From: Salinispora cortesiana | GTDB lineage: Bacteria > Actinomycetota > Actinomycetes > Mycobacteriales > Micromonosporaceae | Direction: 5' to 3' | Assembly (NCBI RefSeq): GCF_000484695.1 | Contig: NZ_AXVR01000040.1 | Coordinates: forward strand, 1 to 46,421 | Length of the DNA stretch: 46,421 nt | Position numbers and translations under genes: made by a program | Part shown: piece after piece, positions 7,763 through 16,194 of the stretch | Numbering within the stretch: position 1 is the stretch's first letter | How the letters are laid out: each line of letters begins with the position of its first letter | Notes under the pieces: generated by a model | What the model was told of the DNA's origin: nothing | Database searches by the model: none | Seen by the model: the letters and a program-made list of their open reading frames with translations, nothing else

Positions 7763-9358
7763 ATGCCCAGCAACACGGGTCCATCGATCGACACGATCAC
7801 CGAGGGAGGACTGGTGACCCAGGTCGGCGAGGGTCAGGAGGCGGATGAGAACGCTCCGCCGATCATGACCTTCGGTGCTCCGATCGCCGGTGATGTGCTC
7901 GCCGAGCGGTACGAACTCGTTGAGCACATCAACAACGACAGCGCTGGCCGGCTGCTCTGGCGCGGGGTCGATGTCGTGTTGCGCCGCCCCGTCGCAGTGG
8001 TGCTGCGCTACCCGGGCGGCGACTCCGCCACCGAGATGCTCCAGGCCGCCGTTGCGGCCAGTCGGGTCATCCACCCCAACCTGGTCGGTGTCTACGACGC
8101 GATCGACGAGGGCGAGCGGGCATACGTGGTCCGCGAGTGGGTCGACGGGCAGTCGCTGCGGGAACTCGTGGCCGCGGGGGCGCTGGACCCGGCTCGGTCG
8201 ACCGCCGTCGGTAACGCCGTCGCGAGCGCCCTGGCCGCCGTGCACGCCACCGGAATGGTGCACGGCAACGTCCACCCCGGCACGATCATGATCAGTGACG
8301 ACGGCCGGGTGGTGTTGGCGGACGCGCGCACCGACGGGGCCGACAGCCAGGCCAGCGACATCCGGGCGGTCGGCGGTGTCCTCTACTTCGCGCTGACCGG
8401 CCACTGGCCCCACGCCGAGGTCCCGTTACACGGCGCCACCGCCGGACACGGGCGGGCGGCGACCCCAGACGCGGTCCGGGGCCCGGAGGGCACGCTCGCC
8501 GCGCCGCGCCAGGTGCGGGCCGGGGTTCCGGCATACCTGGACGACCTCACCATGGATCTGCTGGACGGCTCGCTTCCACCCCCACCGTCGGATGTCCTCG
8601 CCGCGGAGTTGGCCCGGCTGGACGTCCCGTCCGACGAGCAGTTCCTGGAAAGCAGCGGCCCACTGCGCTTCACCGCCGAGACCGGGGCCGAGCCGTCACC
8701 GCTGGCCGCCGCCGGGGGGCGCAAGTTCGCTGTCGGGATCGCCAGCCTCCTGGCCGTCGCGCTCGTCGGCCTTCTGATCGGCATCAGCATGCTCAGCGGA
8801 GGCGGGGACGGCGACCGGAACCCGACGACGGCTGCCAGCCCCGCTCCCACCACGGCCGGCGAAGACCCACCCGACTCCGCAGCGACCGAACCGCCGAAGA
8901 TCACCGCTGCGAAGATCATTGACCCAGAGGGGGATCGCGCCGAGGTCCGCGGCGCCGAGAAGGTCTTCGACGGCAGTCTGGATGAGGGCTGGGAGACCCA
9001 GACCTACAAGGGGCACCCGGATTTCGGCCGGATCAAGCAGGGCATGGGCATCTGGCTCGACCTCGGTGAGCCCCGCACCCTCACGTCCCTGCAGGTCCAG
9101 CTCTCGGCACGGGGTGCGTCAGCCCGGTTGTACACGGGCACCAACGAGCACCCCTCCTCGAGCGCGGGTGACAATGCGCTCTTCGCGGAGTATGAGCAGA
9201 ACCCGATCGGGCCGGCCAAGGAAGACGCCGGCACAACGATGACCTTCGACGCGTTCGATGCGGACACGGAATACCAGTACCTGCTCGTCTGGCTGACCGA
9301 GCTGCCGCCGAGCGACGGCGGTTACAAGGTCGGCATCCAGGAGATCAAGATCTCGTGA
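7763..9358 (+). CDS. MurJ-associated pseudokinase with one membrane helix and an extracellular discoidin-like domain
   Basis: A 531-residue protein with three parts. The cytosolic kinase-like domain (about residues 45-280) lacks the usual catalytic residues: the HRD motif is replaced in MVHGNVHPGTIMI, the DFG Asp region reads LADARTD, and no VAIK lysine is evident. One membrane helix follows (FAVGIASLLAVALVGLLIGI, about 326-345), then a Pro/Thr-rich linker. The extracellular part has a jelly-roll-like carbohydrate-binding character (FDGSLDEGWETQ, WLDLGEPRTLTSLQVQLS). This matches the kinase-like half of mycobacterial Rv3910, a PknB substrate that recruits FhaA to restrain peptidoglycan synthesis. 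ATG 7763 was chosen; GTG 7814, with GGGAGGA before it, is a serious alternative. Confidence 0.88.
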   Translation: MPSNTGPSIDTITEGGLVTQVGEGQEADENAPPIMTFGAPIAGDVLAERYELVEHINNDSAGRLLWRGVDVVLRRPVAVVLRYPGGDSATEMLQAAVAASRVIHPNLVGVYDAIDEGERAYVVREWVDGQSLRELVAAGALDPARSTAVGNAVASALAAVHATGMVHGNVHPGTIMISDDGRVVLADARTDGADSQASDIRAVGGVLYFALTGHWPHAEVPLHGATAGHGRAATPDAVRGPEGTLAAPRQVRAGVPAYLDDLTMDLLDGSLPPPPSDVLAAELARLDVPSDEQFLESSGPLRFTAETGAEPSPLAAAGGRKFAVGIASLLAVALVGLLIGISMLSGGGDGDRNPTTAASPAPTTAGEDPPDSAATEPPKITAAKIIDPEGDRAEVRGAEKVFDGSLDEGWETQTYKGHPDFGRIKQGMGIWLDLGEPRTLTSLQVQLSARGASARLYTGTNEHPSSSAGDNALFAEYEQNPIGPAKEDAGTTMTFDAFDADTEYQYLLVWLTELPPSDGGYKVGIQEIKIS

Positions 9359-9401
9359 TCCGCTCACCGCGTCCCCGGCGCCGTCTCCGCCGGACGTGGT
9401 G

Positions 9402-10124
9402 ATGGCGCCGAACGGGTCGACCGAGCGGCCGGTGGGTAGCGACAGCCCACCGGCCTCCGATCTCGACCTGCTACGCGCGCATGTTGCTGGCGAGCGGGAC
9501 GCCTTCGCCGAGCTGCTTCGCCGGCACCGGGACCGGCTCTGGGCGGTGGCGCTGCGCACTCTCGGCGACCGGGAGGAGGCGGCCGACGCGCTGCAAGACG
9601 CGCTGCTCTCCGCTCATCGGGCCGCCGGGCGGTTCCGGGGTGACTCGGCGGTGACCACCTGGCTGCACCGGATCGTGGTCAACGCCTGCCTGGACCGGAT
9701 CCGACGCCGCCAGGCGCATCCGACGGTGCCACTGCCCGACGGCGTACGCGACGTGACGGGTGCCACCGGTGGCACGGAGCCGGCCGCTCCCGTGCCCGAC
9801 CACGACACCGCTCTGGTGGTCCGGGAGGCGCTGGCCGCGCTACCGGTCGAGCAGCGTGCCGCGCTGGTCCTGGTTGATGTGCAGGGCTACCCAATAGCCG
9901 AGGTTGCCCGCATCCTTGAGGTAGCTGAGGGGACGGTGAAGAGCCGGTGTGCCCGGGGCCGGGCCCGTCTGGCGGCGGCGCTCGGCTATCTCCGGACGGC
10001 ACCGGAGCAGCCACTCTCGGATGGAGGTATGCCAACCGTCACGGGACGGAACCAGCAGCCGCGCGGTGGCGTCCGATCGGTGTCGGGGCGACCCCGGCGC
10101 GAAGCCAACCAGGAGGAGCTGTGA
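9402..10124 (+). CDS. sigM: ECF RNA polymerase sigma factor SigM
   Basis: A 240-residue sigma-70 factor of the extracytoplasmic-function type. Region 2 is seen in AFAELLRRHRDRLWAVALRT and EEAADALQDALLSAHRAA, with the promoter-melting segment FRGDSAVTTWLHRIVVNACL. Region 4 is seen in LPVEQRAALVLVDVQGYPIA and EVAEGTVKSRCARGRARL. The neighbours trxB, trxA and cwlM and the order match the sigM-rsmA locus of mycobacteria. There are about 65 extra residues after region 4. The start is uncertain among GTG 9396, GTG 9399 and ATG 9402, none with a clear ribosome site. Its stop overlaps the anti-sigma start (GTGA), so the two are translationally coupled. Confidence 0.92.
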   Translation: MAPNGSTERPVGSDSPPASDLDLLRAHVAGERDAFAELLRRHRDRLWAVALRTLGDREEAADALQDALLSAHRAAGRFRGDSAVTTWLHRIVVNACLDRIRRRQAHPTVPLPDGVRDVTGATGGTEPAAPVPDHDTALVVREALAALPVEQRAALVLVDVQGYPIAEVARILEVAEGTVKSRCARGRARLAAALGYLRTAPEQPLSDGGMPTVTGRNQQPRGGVRSVSGRPRREANQEEL

Positions 10125-11089
10125 CGACCGGGGGGTTCCGGGAGGTTGACCACGAGTTACTCGCCGACTACGTCGGCGGGGCGCTGGCGGGCACTCCCGA
10201 CGAGGTGACCGTCGCCCGCCTGGTCGAGCGAGAGGAGGCCTGGGCGGACGCGTACGCCCGGCTCGCGCCAGCGGTCGCGGAGGTCCACGCCACCCTGGTC
10301 GCCTACGGGACGGCGGAGGAGATGCCCGCGGCCGTGGCGGATCAGATTCGCACCGCGCTGGCCGCGACCGACGATGCACCGACGACCGAGAGAGCACCGG
10401 CCGAGGGCGTGCCGGCTGGCAGGGCAGCGCACCCTATGGCCGGTAGGGCAGCGCGCCCTTCGGTCGTGCCGGCTCAGTCGCACGCTGGTTCGCGGCGCCC
10501 CGGTGGCGTTCCGCAGGTGGCCACCAGCGGCCCCGGTCGGCGACGGCGGCGGTGGCAGCGGGTCGGTGCTCCCGTCGCGCTCGCCGTGGTAGCGGTAACC
10601 GCTGTCGGGCTGCTCGGCCTGGACCAACTCGGCCGGGGGACGGACGGTCCGGGGTCGAACACCGGCGCCCCGGAGCAGGCCGTCGCCGGCCCGGTGGGCA
10701 CCACCGCGCCGCCGATGCAGACCGGTCGGGACTACCAGCGGGAGGAGTTGGCGGCTCCGGCCTCGTCGCCGCTGCAGTACTCCGGCGAGAGCACCACCGA
10801 GTCGAAGCCATCCGTGGCTATCCAGGGCGACCGGACGGCTGGGGCGATCGGGCTCGATCGGCTGGCGGATTCGGCCGCGCTCGAAACCTGCCTGGCCGAG
10901 ATCGGCGTCGAGCACGACGCTGGCCGGTTGGCGGTCGAGCTGGTGGACTACGCCCGCTTCGAGGGCCAGCCGGCGCTGGTCGTCCGGTTCACCGATGCGA
11001 CTGGTGCCCGCTGGGCCTGGGTCAGCGGTCCCGAGTGCGGGGTATCCGGGTCGGGCGCGGACACCCGGTACCGTACGCGGGTAGGGTAG
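10121..11089 (+). CDS. membrane-anchored anti-sigma-M factor
   Basis: A 322-residue protein starting at GTG 10121 behind AGGAGGAG and overlapping the sigM stop by 4 bases. The N-terminal 80 residues (DHELLADYVGGALAGTPDEV and a helical VERLV/AYARLAP section) resemble anti-sigma domains that clamp ECF factors. A linker rich in Ala, Pro and Arg leads to one membrane helix (about residues 149-168, APVALAVVAVTAVGLLGL). The C-terminal domain would lie outside the cell and has two Cys (ETCLAEIG and PECGVSG) that could pair. The position directly after sigM supports the role; the signal it senses is not visible. Confidence 0.85.
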   Translation: MTTGGFREVDHELLADYVGGALAGTPDEVTVARLVEREEAWADAYARLAPAVAEVHATLVAYGTAEEMPAAVADQIRTALAATDDAPTTERAPAEGVPAGRAAHPMAGRAARPSVVPAQSHAGSRRPGGVPQVATSGPGRRRRRWQRVGAPVALAVVAVTAVGLLGLDQLGRGTDGPGSNTGAPEQAVAGPVGTTAPPMQTGRDYQREELAAPASSPLQYSGESTTESKPSVAIQGDRTAGAIGLDRLADSAALETCLAEIGVEHDAGRLAVELVDYARFEGQPALVVRFTDATGARWAWVSGPECGVSGSGADTRYRTRVG

Positions 11090-11278
11090 AACCCCACGAC
11101 GGTCGCGGGGTGTTGTGCCGTGACGTGAGCTGACCCACCGGATGACCGGCTCGGGAATTCCCGGTTCGTACGATGGCGTTCTCTACATCAGCTGCCGATG
11201 CCTGCTTCAGGGGTGTCGGCACCGACTCGCCGTCGGTGTGCGCCGTCGGCGAACATACAGACGAATCGGGAGACGGCA

Positions 11279-12232
11279 GTGGACGACGTCCGCAACCTGA
11301 TCATCATCGGCTCCGGGCCAGCCGGATACACGGCGGCGGTCTACGCCGCGCGCGCGAACCTCGCACCGCTGGTCATCGAGGGGGCGCAGTCCGGTGGCGC
11401 GTTGATGACGACGACCGAGGTGGAGAACTTCCCGGGGTTCGCCGACGGCATTCTCGGTCCCGAGCTGATGGACAGCATGCGCAAGCAGGCCGAGCGCTTC
11501 GGCGCCGAGTTCCTGACCGACGACGTCACCCGGGTTGAGCTCAAGAACACCGGCGAGGTCGGCTCAGACGCGGTCAGCACCGTCTGGGTGGGGGAGACCA
11601 GCTATCGGGCGAAGGCCGTCATCCTCGCCACCGGCTCCGCCTGGCGCCCGCTGGGTGTGCCGGGTGAGCAGGAGTACCTCGGCCACGGCGTGTCGTCCTG
11701 CGCCACCTGCGACGGCTTCTTCTTCCGCAACCAGCACATCATCGTGGTCGGTGGTGGTGACTCGGCGATGGAGGAGGCCAACTTCCTGACCCGCTTCGCC
11801 GAGTCGGTCACGATCGTCCACCGTCGGGACTCGTTCCGGGCCAGCAAGATCATGGCTGAGCGCGCGCTGGGTAACGACAAGATCAAGGTCGAGTGGAACG
11901 CCGTGGTGGAGGAGATCCTCGGCGCCGACGGCAAGGTTTCCGGCGTCCGACTCCGCCACGTGCACACCGGCGACTCCCGGGTGCTCGACGTGACCGGCGT
12001 CTTCGTGGCGATCGGCCACGATCCCCGCAGCGAGCTCTTCCGTGGCCAGGTGGACCTGGACGACGAGGGGTATGTGAAGGTGGACGCGCCCAGCACCAAG
12101 ACCAGCATCCCGGGGGTGTTCGCCGCCGGTGACCTGGTGGACCACACCTACCGGCAGGCCATCACCGCCGCCGGTACGGGCTGCGCCGCCGCCCTGGACG
12201 CCGAGCGCTTCATCGCCACGATCCAGAGCTGA
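11279..12232 (+). CDS. trxB: thioredoxin-disulfide reductase
   Basis: A 317-residue NADPH-dependent flavoenzyme that reduces thioredoxin. FAD site IIIGSGPAGYTAAVYAARAN is at the N-terminus; the redox centre CATC is at Cys141 and Cys144 (SSCATCDGFFF); the NADPH site is IIVVGGGDSAMEEANFL; the C-terminal FAD contact is GVFAAGDLVDHTYRQAITAA. The length is typical. GTG 11279 follows CGGGAGAC. The start I use leaves 189 bp after the anti-sigma gene, enough for its own promoter. In mycobacteria trxB2-trxC lies at this place. It forms an operon with trxA, 33 bp on. Confidence 0.97.
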   Translation: MDDVRNLIIIGSGPAGYTAAVYAARANLAPLVIEGAQSGGALMTTTEVENFPGFADGILGPELMDSMRKQAERFGAEFLTDDVTRVELKNTGEVGSDAVSTVWVGETSYRAKAVILATGSAWRPLGVPGEQEYLGHGVSSCATCDGFFFRNQHIIVVGGGDSAMEEANFLTRFAESVTIVHRRDSFRASKIMAERALGNDKIKVEWNAVVEEILGADGKVSGVRLRHVHTGDSRVLDVTGVFVAIGHDPRSELFRGQVDLDDEGYVKVDAPSTKTSIPGVFAAGDLVDHTYRQAITAAGTGCAAALDAERFIATIQS

Positions 12233-12265
12233 AATTCCGAACACATCCCCCGAGGAGGGAACGTA

Positions 12266-12589
12266 GTGGGAGCAACCAAGTCGGTCACCGACGCCAGCTT
12301 CACCACCGAGGTACTGCAGTCCGACAAGCCGGTTCTGGTGGACTTCTGGGCGGAGTGGTGCGGTCCGTGCCGGAAGGTGTCGCCACTGCTCGAAGAGATC
12401 GCCGGTGAGATGGGCGATCAGGTCAGCATCGTCAAGCTCAACATCGACGACAACCCGGAGACCGCCCGTAACTACCGGGTCATGTCCGTGCCGACGCTCA
12501 CCGTGTTCAAGAACGGCAAGCCAGTGCAGTCGATCGCCGGCGCCAAGCCCAAGGGGGAGCTGGTCAAGCTCATCCAGTCCGCGCTCTGA
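12266..12589 (+). CDS. trxA: thioredoxin
   Basis: A 107-residue classical thioredoxin with the active site WCGPC (Cys32, Cys35), the buried Asp in LVDFWAEW, and the cis-Pro in MSVPTLTVFKNG. The start is GTG 12266 behind AGGAGGGA. It is the electron carrier reduced by the preceding TrxB. The operon ends here with a strong terminator 14 bp after the stop codon. Confidence 0.97.
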   Translation: MGATKSVTDASFTTEVLQSDKPVLVDFWAEWCGPCRKVSPLLEEIAGEMGDQVSIVKLNIDDNPETARNYRVMSVPTLTVFKNGKPVQSIAGAKPKGELVKLIQSAL

Positions 12590-12602
12590 CCAGCACCCGA
12601 CC

Positions 12603-12652
12603 AGACCTGCCCCCCGCATCCGCTCCACCGGGTGCGGGGGGCAGGTCTTTTT
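12603..12652 (+). terminator. Rho-independent terminator after trxA
   Basis: A perfect 16-bp stem (AGACCTGCCCCCCGCA at 12603-12618 with its complement at 12633-12648), a 14-base loop, and TTTTT at 12648-12652. It is the clearest intrinsic terminator in the window. Confidence 0.95.
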
Positions 12653-12801
12653 CCGGCCGCCACACCTCGGGCCCGGCGAGCGCCTAACCTCAATCCCAGA
12701 AGACAACACCGCCCGTCGTCGGCGGGGCTACCGGAACACGGCCAACGGCGTCCTCGCCGGGCCGCCCGGCCGGCCAGCTTCCGTGCAAAAGGGGGTCGAG
12801 C

Positions 12802-13980
12802 GTGCGTCCGATCCGACCCGGCGACCGTGGACCGGCGGTCACCGAGATCCGTAAGGTGCTGGCCGGCCTCGACCTACTCGTACCGGCAGCACCAGACAGC
12901 GACGAGTTCGACCCCCGCACCGAACGTGCCGTCCGAGCCTTCCAGCAGTCCCGCGGGCTCAGCGTGGACGGCCGAGTCGGCACCGAGACGTGGCAGGCAC
13001 TAGACGCGGCCCGCTGGCGGCTGGGTGCCCGTACCCTCTACCACTCCGTACCGGAGCCACTTATCGGTGAGGACATCCGGTCGCTCCAGGAACGGCTCCT
13101 CGAGATGGGCTACGACGTCGGCCGAGCGGATGCCATCTACGGGGTCCGAACAGCCCGGGCGCTCGCCCAGTTCCAACGCGAGGTGGGGCTCGTCCCGGAC
13201 GGCACCTGCGGCCCCCACACCGTGAACTCGCTCCGACGCCTCGGCCGCAAGGTGGTCGGCGGGCGCCCACAGTGGCTCCGTGAGTCCGACGCCATCCGAC
13301 AGTCCGGTCCCACCCTGGTCGGGCGGACGGTGGTCATCGACCCGGGGCACGGCGGCAGCGACCCGGGGGTGACCGTACCCGAGGGGCAGCTGTACTGGAC
13401 CGAGGCCGACCTGGTGCACGACCTCGCCAGTCGGCTCGAGGGGCGACTCGCCGCGGCCGGGGTACGGGTGCAGCTGACTCGCGGTCCGGCGCAGCGGGAC
13501 CACCTGCCCGACGTCGACCGGGCCGCCCTGGCCAACTCGCTCGGCGCGGACGTGTTCATCTCCCTGCACCTCGACCGGCACGTCAACCCGGCCGCCGACG
13601 GCGTGGCCACCTACCACTACGGCACGGACAACGGCGTCACCTCCACCACCGGCGAGCGCCTCGCCGGCCTCGTACAGCGGGAGATCGTGGCGCGAACCGG
13701 GCTGCGCGACTGTCGGTCCCACGCAAAGGCGTGGGACCTCCTCCGGCTGACCCGAATGCCGGCCGTCCGGGTCGAGGTTGGCTACCTGACCTCGCCAGCA
13801 GACCGATCGCGGCTGGTCGACCCGCGGTTCCGGGACCGAGTGGTGGAGGCGATCGTCGCCGCAATCCAGCGGATGTACTACCCGATCGAACAGGACGTAC
13901 CCACCGGGTCGATCGACGTGAGCAAGCTGCGGGCGATGGTGGCGGCCGAGAGCGTGGCCGCCGGGACCGTGGTCGACTGA
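12802..13980 (+). CDS. cwlM: N-acetylmuramoyl-L-alanine amidase-like protein CwlM
   Basis: A 392-residue protein with two peptidoglycan-binding repeats (about residues 6-65, GDRGPAVTEIRKVL, and 86-145, IRSLQERLLEMGYDVGRADA) and an Amidase_3 domain (about 172-365). The zinc/catalytic set is present: His183 in DPGHGG, Glu201 in WTEADL, His256 in ISLHLDRH, Glu325 in VRVEVGYLT. No signal peptide is visible, so it should be cytosolic. This fits mycobacterial CwlM, which when phosphorylated by PknB stimulates MurA rather than cutting wall. Whether this copy cleaves is open. Start GTG 12802 has a weak GGGGTCGAG upstream. Confidence 0.92.
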   Translation: MRPIRPGDRGPAVTEIRKVLAGLDLLVPAAPDSDEFDPRTERAVRAFQQSRGLSVDGRVGTETWQALDAARWRLGARTLYHSVPEPLIGEDIRSLQERLLEMGYDVGRADAIYGVRTARALAQFQREVGLVPDGTCGPHTVNSLRRLGRKVVGGRPQWLRESDAIRQSGPTLVGRTVVIDPGHGGSDPGVTVPEGQLYWTEADLVHDLASRLEGRLAAAGVRVQLTRGPAQRDHLPDVDRAALANSLGADVFISLHLDRHVNPAADGVATYHYGTDNGVTSTTGERLAGLVQREIVARTGLRDCRSHAKAWDLLRLTRMPAVRVEVGYLTSPADRSRLVDPRFRDRVVEAIVAAIQRMYYPIEQDVPTGSIDVSKLRAMVAAESVAAGTVVD

Positions 13981-13990
13981 GCGAAGCGGT

Positions 13991-14097
13991 GATCAGCCCG
14001 CGCCGGACCGGGGTCGCCGGGGTCAGCCGGCGCCGGACCGACCGGCGAGAGGCCGCTGCGTTCGAGCTGGTTGCCGGGGTCAGCCGGCGCTGGACCG
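13991..14097. repeat. three copies of a 20-bp GC-rich repeat at the end of the GNAT gene
   Basis: A 20-bp unit beginning GRTCAGCC and ending GGACCG occurs at 13991-14010, 14021-14040 and 14078-14097, with one or two differences between copies. The last copy contains the GNAT stop codon. The first two lie past it, so the 3' end of that gene appears to have been duplicated into the intergene. Confidence 0.75.
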
Positions 14098-14745
14098 GGT
14101 CGCCGGAGTGGGACGGACCGGCCGGAGCAGGCTCTCCGGGCTCATCGAGCCGAGCAGCTTCTCCAACGCGTACTCGACGTCGGACTTCCAGCTCAGTGCG
14201 GTGCGCAACTCCAGGCGCAGGCGCGGGAAGCGCGGATGCGGGCGGACCGTCTTGAAGCCCACCGAGAGGAAATATTCCGCCGGGGCCACGCAGGCGCGCG
14301 CCGAGTCGTCGGCGTCGCCGAACTTCGCGTCACCGAACACCTCGATCGCCTTGATTCCGCGCTTCGTCAGGTCCCGGGCGACCCCCTGCACGAGCATCCG
14401 GCCAAGCCCGCCACCGGCGAAGGCCGGCACCACCTTCGCCGTCATCAACAGCGCCGCGTCGGGGGAGACCGGTGAGGTCGGAAAGGCCATTGACCGCGGC
14501 ACGTACGCCGGCGGGGCATACAGCACAAACCCGGCGGGCATGTCGTCAACGTAGATCAGCTTGCCGCAGGCGCCCCACTCCAGCAGGGTCTGCGAGACCC
14601 ATGCCTCCTTCTCCAGACCGGGATCCCCGGCGTCGCGGGCCCGATCAGCGGAGACCGGGTCCAGCTCCCAGTAGACGCACTGCCGGCACGAACGGGGCAG
14701 ATCCTCCAGGGTGTCCAAGGTCAGGCTGACCAGACGTCGCGACAT
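14080..14745 (-). CDS. GNAT-family N-acetyltransferase
   Basis: A 221-residue protein starting at ATG 14745. The acetyl-CoA-binding section is visible as LMTAKVVPAFAGGGLGRMLV (about residues 105-125), with the G-GxG-R pyrophosphate loop, and the fold ends with FLSVGFKTVRPHPRFPRLRL. The N-terminal part has CRQCVYWELDP, a conserved start of the actinobacterial members. The acceptor substrate is unknown. It is convergent with cwlM and divergent from the aminotransferase. A longer frame reaches 14853 but lacks conservation, so I use 14745. The 3' end lies in a repeated 20-bp unit. Confidence 0.88.
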   Translation of the reverse strand: MSRRLVSLTLDTLEDLPRSCRQCVYWELDPVSADRARDAGDPGLEKEAWVSQTLLEWGACGKLIYVDDMPAGFVLYAPPAYVPRSMAFPTSPVSPDAALLMTAKVVPAFAGGGLGRMLVQGVARDLTKRGIKAIEVFGDAKFGDADDSARACVAPAEYFLSVGFKTVRPHPRFPRLRLELRTALSWKSDVEYALEKLLGSMSPESLLRPVRPTPATRSSAG

Positions 14746-14873
14746 CGGCGCATCCCCACAGTAGGCTCGGAGGTAGACCGCCCTTCGGTGTCCCCGGCCA
14801 ACGATCGTACGCCGGATCCGGACACCACGGGAAGGGATACGCGAAACGACCACCGGGCAGGTGACAGCGGAAC

Positions 14874-16187
14874 ATGACCGGCACGACGCTCGACGACTAC
14901 ACCGACCGCTACGCCCGACGGGTCCGAGGCATGACCGCCTCGGAGATCCGGGCGCTCTTCGCGGTGGCCAACCGGCCGGAGGTGGTCTCGCTCGCCGGAG
15001 GTGCGCCGTACATCGCTGCTCTCCCCCTGGACGCGGTCGGCGAGATGCTCGGCCGGCTCGGTGCCGACCACGGCAGCACCACCCTCCAGTACGGCATCGG
15101 CCAGGGCACCCCGGAGCTACGGGAGCGGATCTGTGAGGTGATGTCGCTCTCCGGCATCGACGCCGCCTGCGGTGCCTCCCCCGACGACGTCGTCGTCACC
15201 GTCGGTGGCCAGCAGGCGCTGGACCTGGTCGCGCGCCTCTTCCTCGACCCCGGTGATGTGGTGCTCGCCGAAGGCCCGACCTACGTCGGGGCGCTCGGGG
15301 TCTTCCAAGCCGCCCAGGCGCAGGTCGTGCACGTGCCGATGGACAACGACGGGCTGATCCCCGAGGCCCTGGAGACAGCCATCGCCGATCAGGCGCGCGC
15401 CGGGCGTCGAATCAAGTTCCTCTACACCATCCCCACGTACCAGAATCCGACCGGCGTGACGCTGACCGAGCAGCGGCGCGAACGGATCCTCGACATCTGC
15501 GAACGCGCCGGCCTGCTGGTGGTGGAGGACGACCCGTACGGGCAGCTCGGTTTCGAGGGCGACGCCCCGGCGCCGCTGCGCGCTCGCCGCCGCGATGGCG
15601 TCTTCTACCTCAGCACGTTCTCGAAGACCTTCGCGCCGGGGTTGCGGGTCGGCTGGATCCTCGCCCCGCACGCGGTGCGGGACAAACTGGTCATCGCCAG
15701 TGAGGCACAGATCCTCTGCCCCAGCGGCTTCGCTCAGGCGGCCGTGGCCACCTACCTCGGCACCATGCCGTGGCGGGAGCAGCTCAAGGTCTACCGGGAG
15801 GTCTACCGGGAACGGCGGGACGCGCTCCTCGCGGCCATGGCGGACCTGATGCCGGCCGGTACGGCGTGGACCCGGCCCGGAGGCGGCCTCTTCGTCTGGG
15901 CCACGCTGCCAGACGGGCTGGACTCGAAGGCGATGATGCCCCGCGCCATCGCCGCCCGGGTGGCGTACGTGCCCGGCACCGGCTTCTACGCCGACGGCAC
16001 CGGCACCGACGCGATGCGCCTCAACTTCTCCTTCCCGCCGCCCGAGCGGATCCGGGAGGGCGTACGGCGACTCTCCGGAGTGATGGAGCAGGACATCGCC
16101 ATGCGCCGGGTCTTCGGCGCCGTCGGCCCTCCCGGCTCTCGTCGAGGGCGGGCCGGTTCGGACACACCCGGACCAGACTTGGCATGA
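14874..16187 (+). CDS. PLP-dependent aminotransferase, class I/II (2-aminoadipate type)
   Basis: A 437-residue fold-type I aminotransferase without the GntR DNA-binding head seen in MocR proteins. Motifs: ALDLVARLFLDPGDVVLAEG near residue 115, the PLP-ring contacts TIPTYQNPTG and VVEDDPYGQL, and the Schiff-base lysine in STFSKTFAPGLRVGW (about residue 249). Arg of the carboxylate site sits in MRLNFSF. It resembles the LysN/2-aminoadipate and aromatic transaminases; the amino acid is not determined. ATG 14874 has GACAGCGGA upstream. It is probably co-transcribed with the ATP-grasp ligase, which begins 8 bp after its stop. Confidence 0.92.
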   Translation: MTGTTLDDYTDRYARRVRGMTASEIRALFAVANRPEVVSLAGGAPYIAALPLDAVGEMLGRLGADHGSTTLQYGIGQGTPELRERICEVMSLSGIDAACGASPDDVVVTVGGQQALDLVARLFLDPGDVVLAEGPTYVGALGVFQAAQAQVVHVPMDNDGLIPEALETAIADQARAGRRIKFLYTIPTYQNPTGVTLTEQRRERILDICERAGLLVVEDDPYGQLGFEGDAPAPLRARRRDGVFYLSTFSKTFAPGLRVGWILAPHAVRDKLVIASEAQILCPSGFAQAAVATYLGTMPWREQLKVYREVYRERRDALLAAMADLMPAGTAWTRPGGGLFVWATLPDGLDSKAMMPRAIAARVAYVPGTGFYADGTGTDAMRLNFSFPPPERIREGVRRLSGVMEQDIAMRRVFGAVGPPGSRRGRAGSDTPGPDLA

Positions 16188-16194
16188 TTCGGGC

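Noticed and set aside
11140..11200. GGGAATT...CGTACG as a SigM-dependent promoter before trxB
   Set aside because: The spacing between the two boxes is about 8 bases, far too short for an ECF promoter.
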